DNA of 6,920 nt from CAZRZN01 sp964604565 (GTDB lineage: Bacteria; Pseudomonadota; Alphaproteobacteria; Rhodobacterales; Rhodobacteraceae): contig CAZRZN010000229.1 of assembly GCA_964604565.1 (NCBI GenBank), positions 1-6,920 on the forward strand, in the 5' to 3' direction. The notes under the pieces were generated by a model, which saw only the letters and a program-made list of their open reading frames with translations, was not told where the DNA came from and made no database searches. Position numbers and translations under genes: made by a program. Of this stretch, positions 6,764-6,920 are shown piece by piece. Each line of letters starts with the position of its first letter. Within the stretch, counting starts at the first letter, position 1.

Positions 6764-6820
6764 GCGGAAGAAACAGGTCGACAGATGGCCGTGAAACCGG
6801 GCGCAAGATGCATTTTCCTC

Positions 6821-6847
6821 TTGCACGGTAACGCGACAGGCGATAAT
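6821..6847 (+). promoter_or_regulatory. Candidate promoter of tRNA-Gly
   Basis: TTGCAC (6821-6826) and GATAAT (6842-6847, 5 of 6 to TATAAT) are separated by 15 bases, or 16 if the upstream box is read as CTTGCA. Transcription would start around 6854, leaving a short leader of about 14 nt before the tRNA. A weak inverted repeat, GCAAGA/TCTTGC (6803-6824), overlaps the -35 region; it has no T-tract and is not called a terminator. Confidence 0.45.
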
Positions 6848-6867
6848 CCCCGCTCACCATTTGGCGC

Positions 6868-6920
6868 GCGGGCGTAGCTCAGGGGTAGAGCATAACCTTG
6901 CCAAGGTTAGGGTCGGGCGT
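6868..6920 (+). tRNA. tRNA-Gly(GCC), 5' part, cut by the window edge
   Basis: The fold can be read directly. The acceptor 5' strand GCGGGCG (6868-6874) is followed by TA, a D-arm GCTC...GAGC (6877-6891), and an anticodon stem TAACC/GGTTA (6893-6897 with 6905-6909) enclosing the loop TTGCCAA. The anticodon GCC at 6900-6902 decodes GGC and GGT glycine codons. The variable loop and the 5' strand of the T-stem (GGGCG) follow, and the window ends at the first base of the T-loop. The 3' acceptor strand and CCA end are therefore not visible. Confidence 0.96.

Noticed and set aside
6803..6824. Inverted repeat GCAAGA/TCTTGC as a terminator after the DUF2314-like gene
   Set aside because: The six-base-pair stem has a ten-base loop, there is no T-tract, and it overlaps the likely -35 element of the tRNA promoter.
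6868..6920. tRNA-Gly as an integration site for a mobile element
   Set aside because: The 3' half, where attachment sites normally lie, is outside the window, and no integrase or repeated tRNA fragment is visible.
1..6920. A novel defence, mobile or CRISPR-type system
   Set aside because: No CRISPR-like repeats, toxin-antitoxin pairs, transposases, reverse transcriptases or phage genes can be seen. All large genes are ordinary housekeeping families.

Overview
The window is a GC-rich, tightly packed bacterial chromosome segment. It most likely comes from an alphaproteobacterium of the Rhodobacterales/Roseobacter type. The grounds are the strong GC bias at third codon positions, a direct-repeat LexA box of the alphaproteobacterial form (GTTC-N7-GTTC), a pyruvate carboxylase whose catalytic residues keep a constant offset of six from the Rhizobium etli enzyme, and the overall look of the proteins. 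No database search was possible, so the taxon is an inference.

Layout, left to right. (1) 1-848, minus: the N-terminal 282 codons of a UvrD/PcrA-type DNA helicase, cut by the window edge, with a perfect SOS box (889-903) just upstream. (2) 940-1440, minus: a small stand-alone protein with a degenerate response-regulator receiver fold and a basic, probably disordered tail. (3) 1441-1563: a divergent intergenic region with an AT-rich core. (4) 1564-2721, plus: an FMN-dependent alpha-hydroxy-acid dehydrogenase of the LldD/glycolate oxidase family with all catalytic residues present. (5) 2817-6260, plus: a complete biotin-dependent pyruvate carboxylase (pyc). It is preceded by two near-identical 12-bp repeats containing TTTGCAAA or TTTGCGAA, resembling the operator core of RamB/ScfR short-chain acyl-CoA regulators. 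(6) 6257-6763, plus: a small exported protein with a DUF2314-like domain, whose start codon overlaps the pyc stop codon (ATGA). (7) 6868-6920, plus: the 5' part of tRNA-Gly(GCC), with a plausible promoter just upstream, cut by the right edge.

How the genes fit together. The hydroxy-acid dehydrogenase would yield pyruvate if its substrate is L-lactate, and pyruvate carboxylase converts pyruvate to oxaloacetate. The two genes therefore form a plausible short route from a 2-hydroxy acid to the TCA cycle, although the 95-bp gap suggests pyc also has its own promoter. The DUF2314 gene is probably co-translated with pyc. The helicase belongs to DNA repair and is unrelated to the metabolic genes. 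No mobile element, CRISPR array or phage gene is visible. This is mainly core chromosome; the points worth a second look are regulatory sites and the two poorly characterised small genes.
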